Shown: piece by piece, positions 62,172-64,000 of the stretch
Numbering within the stretch: position 1 is the stretch's first letter
Layout: every line of letters begins with the position of its first letter
Origin: Clostridia bacterium
Lineage (GTDB): Bacteria; Bacillota; Clostridia; Lutisporales; Lutisporaceae
NCBI GenBank assembly: GCA_035628995.1
Contig: DASPIR010000033.1
Span: 186,001-250,000, forward strand
Reading direction: 5' to 3'
Length of the DNA: 64,000 bases
The notes under the pieces: model-generated
The model's input: the letters and a program-made list of their open reading frames with translations, nothing else
The model's database searches: none
Told to the model about the DNA's origin: nothing
Translations under genes and position numbers: made by a program

Positions 62172-63307
62172 TTTACAGCCTCCTCCAGTGCCTTAATGAT
62201 TTGATCAGGCATAATTACTGAACCATCAAAAATATTGAGTGGAACTACCTTTACAGTATCCGGCACAAATTCTTTAATTATATGTATCAATTGGCCTCGA
62301 TTCAATTCTGGCACTATTATTGTTTTAACATTTCTAACTGCTTTCATCAATGGCTCTGCAGGAAACGGCCATATAGAAATAGGCCTAAACAAACCAACCT
62401 TGTATCCCGAATCTCTCGCAATTCTCATGGCCTCGTTGGCAGAACGTGATACACAACCGCAAGCTATGATCAGGATATCTGCATCATCAGTATTTTTCTC
62501 TTCCCATTGCCATATATCTTGTTGGTTTCGGTCAATCTTACCGTTTATTCTCTCAATAGTCTGATAGGTATTTGGCCTATTAAGATTCGGCATACCGTCT
62601 ATAGTGTGATGCATGCCATTTATGACATAACGGTATCCTTTATCATTACCGAAAGGCATCAACTTAACAATGCCGCTCTCGTCAGTAGCATAGGGATGGT
62701 ACTCCTCCGGAGAAAGAGTCGGTACTTCTCTGTTGACGATTTCCATAGTTTTATAATCGTCCAAACATATGCTTTCCTTCAGGTGCCCTATAGTCTCGTC
62801 CATTAGCAGCACAACAGGAGTCATATATTTTTCAGACAAGTTAAAGGCATGTATTGTCATCTTATATATTTCCTTGACAGAGTTCGGATAGAGAGTAATA
62901 CTTGGACAATCTCCGGATCTCCCGTATTTCGCCTGAAACAAATCGCCCTGAGCGGGATTTGTAGCCCCTCCGGTACTAGGGCCGCTTCTTTGCACATCCA
63001 CAACTACGCAGGGGATTTCCGCCATCGCTGCAAATGCCAAGTTCTCCTGCATCAAATCAAATCCTGGTCCGCTAGTGGGCGTTATCGACTTGAATCCCAT
63101 GACTGAGGCACCAATGATAGCCCCCATGCTAGCTATTTCGTCTTCCATCTGTATGAAAACTCCATCAGATTCAGGTAATTTTTCCGCCAATATCTCCATG
63201 ATCTCAGAAGCCGGTGTAATAGGATAACCCGCACAAAACTTGACACCAGCTTTAATTGCTCCCATTGCACAGGCTTCATCTCCCTGCATAAGCTGATACT
63301 TTGACAT
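62168..63307 (-). CDS. korA: 2-oxoacid:ferredoxin oxidoreductase alpha subunit
   Basis: 379 residues. YPITPASEIMEILAEKLPES and MEDEIASMGAIIGASVMG bind the substrate region; SGPGFDLMQENLAFAAMAEI, then DVQRSGPSTGGATNPAQGDL, are conserved. ATG 63307 follows GGAGGTGG, directly after korD. The core fold matches KorA rather than the single-chain pyruvate enzyme, supporting 2-oxoglutarate or a branched-chain 2-oxoacid as substrate. Confidence 0.95.
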   Translation of the reverse strand: MSKYQLMQGDEACAMGAIKAGVKFCAGYPITPASEIMEILAEKLPESDGVFIQMEDEIASMGAIIGASVMGFKSITPTSGPGFDLMQENLAFAAMAEIPCVVVDVQRSGPSTGGATNPAQGDLFQAKYGRSGDCPSITLYPNSVKEIYKMTIHAFNLSEKYMTPVVLLMDETIGHLKESICLDDYKTMEIVNREVPTLSPEEYHPYATDESGIVKLMPFGNDKGYRYVINGMHHTIDGMPNLNRPNTYQTIERINGKIDRNQQDIWQWEEKNTDDADILIIACGCVSRSANEAMRIARDSGYKVGLFRPISIWPFPAEPLMKAVRNVKTIIVPELNRGQLIHIIKEFVPDTVKVVPLNIFDGSVIMPDQIIKALEEAVK

Positions 63308-63514
63308 TTAAACCACCTCCATTTTCGCGACTGATATAGCCATGTCAGGGCATCTAAATTCACAAAGACGACATCCTGAGCACCTATCTTTGTCGCTTAT
63401 TACCAAAACCTCTTTATCATTAAGACTTAAAACCTTTTGAGGACAAAAAGCTGCGCATATTCCACAGTTTTTGCACCATTTCTGATTAATAATGATTTCA
63501 TACTTCCCAGCCAA
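63308..63514 (-). CDS. korD: Ferredoxin-type delta subunit of 2-oxoacid oxidoreductase
   Basis: 68 residues. Two 4Fe-4S motifs: CKNCGICAAFCP and CSGCRLCEFRCP. Transfers electrons from the thiamine site to soluble ferredoxin. TTG 63514 follows AGGAGGG at six bases. First intact gene of the korDABC-sucCD operon. It begins 17 bases after the stop of a small broken reading frame. Confidence 0.93.
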   Translation of the reverse strand: MAGKYEIIINQKWCKNCGICAAFCPQKVLSLNDKEVLVISDKDRCSGCRLCEFRCPDMAISVAKMEVV

Positions 63515-63531
63515 TTAATACCCTCCTATCT

Positions 63532-63860
63532 CTATATATCCTTAAACTGCGGCGATTTGTTGCTTTCTTCCATATAACTCATGTTCCATTTTCCGACCTC
63601 TGCCTCTCGGTATCCAACCTGTTTTAAATCATATCTCATGTCTGCAAGACATGGTCCAACAGAACAAAGGTAACCAAATATCAGCTATGCATTTAATTTG
63701 ACAGGCGACATTGAAAATGCTATTCCCGTAATTAATGAAAGTATTAATTCCATAATAATATGCATACCTAAATTGCTCAATATTACTTTTTTGAAGCTAT
63801 CATCACTTACTGCAGGTTCAGTACCTTTGAGCTTATAAAATTTCTCATATTCACCTCCTG
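63532..63860 (-). pseudogene. Broken small membrane-protein gene upstream of korD
   Basis: One minus-strand frame encodes EYEKFYKLKGTEPAVSDDSF, then a hydrophobic helix (IIMELILSLITGIAFSM), a TAG at 63687-63685, and then continues in the same frame (LIFGYLCSVGPCLADMRYDL, KQVGYREAEVGKWNMSYMEE) to TAG at 63534. It lacks a start codon in frame, although AGGAGGTGAATATG with a start in another frame lies at 63858-63845. The pattern suggests one gene of about 105 residues inactivated by an indel near the start plus a nonsense codon. Family not recognised. Confidence 0.4.
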
Positions 63861-63934
63861 TCCGATATATATAGCAAGAGTCATACCAAATTTTTGGTTG
63901 TGCTTAACCCTTGTAATATCAGAGATATAAAATG

Positions 63935-63981
63935 AAAAATCCTGCTATATATCTCATAATGAGATATATAGCAGGATTTTT
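63935..63981. terminator. Perfect long palindrome upstream of the kor operon
   Basis: AAAAATCCTGCTATATATCT and CAT meet their exact reverse complement, giving 23-base arms around one central base. A- and T-runs close both ends, so it is a strong bidirectional terminator, most likely ending the transcripts on either side. Confidence 0.75.
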
Positions 63982-64000
63982 CCTCTTAAAATTAGAAATT

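Overview
The window reads as a chromosomal segment of a motile, endospore-forming, anaerobic clostridium (Firmicutes/Bacillota). Evidence is in the sequence. Sporulation genes spoIIID, spoIIQ, spoIID and yyaC are present with a near-complete late flagellar gene set. There is a ferredoxin-linked 2-oxoacid oxidoreductase, AT-rich intergenic DNA, strong GGAGG-type ribosome binding sites, frequent TTG/GTG starts and an S-box riboswitch. Almost every protein gene is on the minus strand; yyaC is the only clear plus-strand gene.

Layout by coordinate. 1-9.4 kb: a truncated chemotaxis receptor, prfB with its programmed frameshift, secA, two membrane proteins, an HD-GYP protein preceded by a tiny peptide gene, and a conserved unknown. 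9.6-11.4 kb: hpf, a DnaA-box cluster, a zinc-ribbon gene and a structured ncRNA that I take to be raiA RNA. 11.5-15.5 kb: fliT-like, fliS, fliD, flaG. 15.7-26.3 kb: a ten-locus surface-modification island. 26.5-34.8 kb: hag, csrA, fliW, flgL, two flgK genes, flgN, flgM, yvyF, comFC. 34.8-39.5 kb: recD2, metK with SAM-I riboswitch, five tRNAs. 39.9-49.5 kb: yyaC, then fabZ, flgJ-like, the two rod genes (flhP/flhO), mbl, spoIIID, spoIIQ, spoIID, murA, ywmB. 49.6-57 kb: a CoA-transferase with a sigma-54-type promoter, wecB, tagO-like, comEB, upp, rpiB, ywlE, ywlC. 57-63.5 kb: malic enzyme and a korDABC-sucCD operon for 2-oxoglutarate to succinate with substrate-level phosphorylation.

Three blocks (comFC to prfB, ywmB to fabZ, ywlC to wecB) keep the gene order I know from Bacillus subtilis. 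This makes the inserted pieces stand out. The main one is the island between hag and flaG. It combines a TPR glycosyltransferase, a TarI/IspD-like cytidylyltransferase, an SDR, a CDP-glycerol-transferase-like protein, two LicD proteins, an acyltransferase, a FkbM methyltransferase and a pyruvyl transferase. I infer a flagellin glycan carrying phosphodiester-linked polyol and pyruvyl/methyl/acyl groups, which I cannot match to a described pathway.

The hag leader has the CsrA-type hairpin plus Shine-Dalgarno arrangement, next to csrA-fliW. Sigma-28-type promoters precede hag and flgM. Intergenic regions carry several dispersed repeat families: a ~110-bp element, long CACGGA palindromes, a 24-bp GGCGAACA palindrome, and CTCGAAC-type low-complexity tracts. 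No CRISPR array, insertion sequence, rRNA or prophage was seen.
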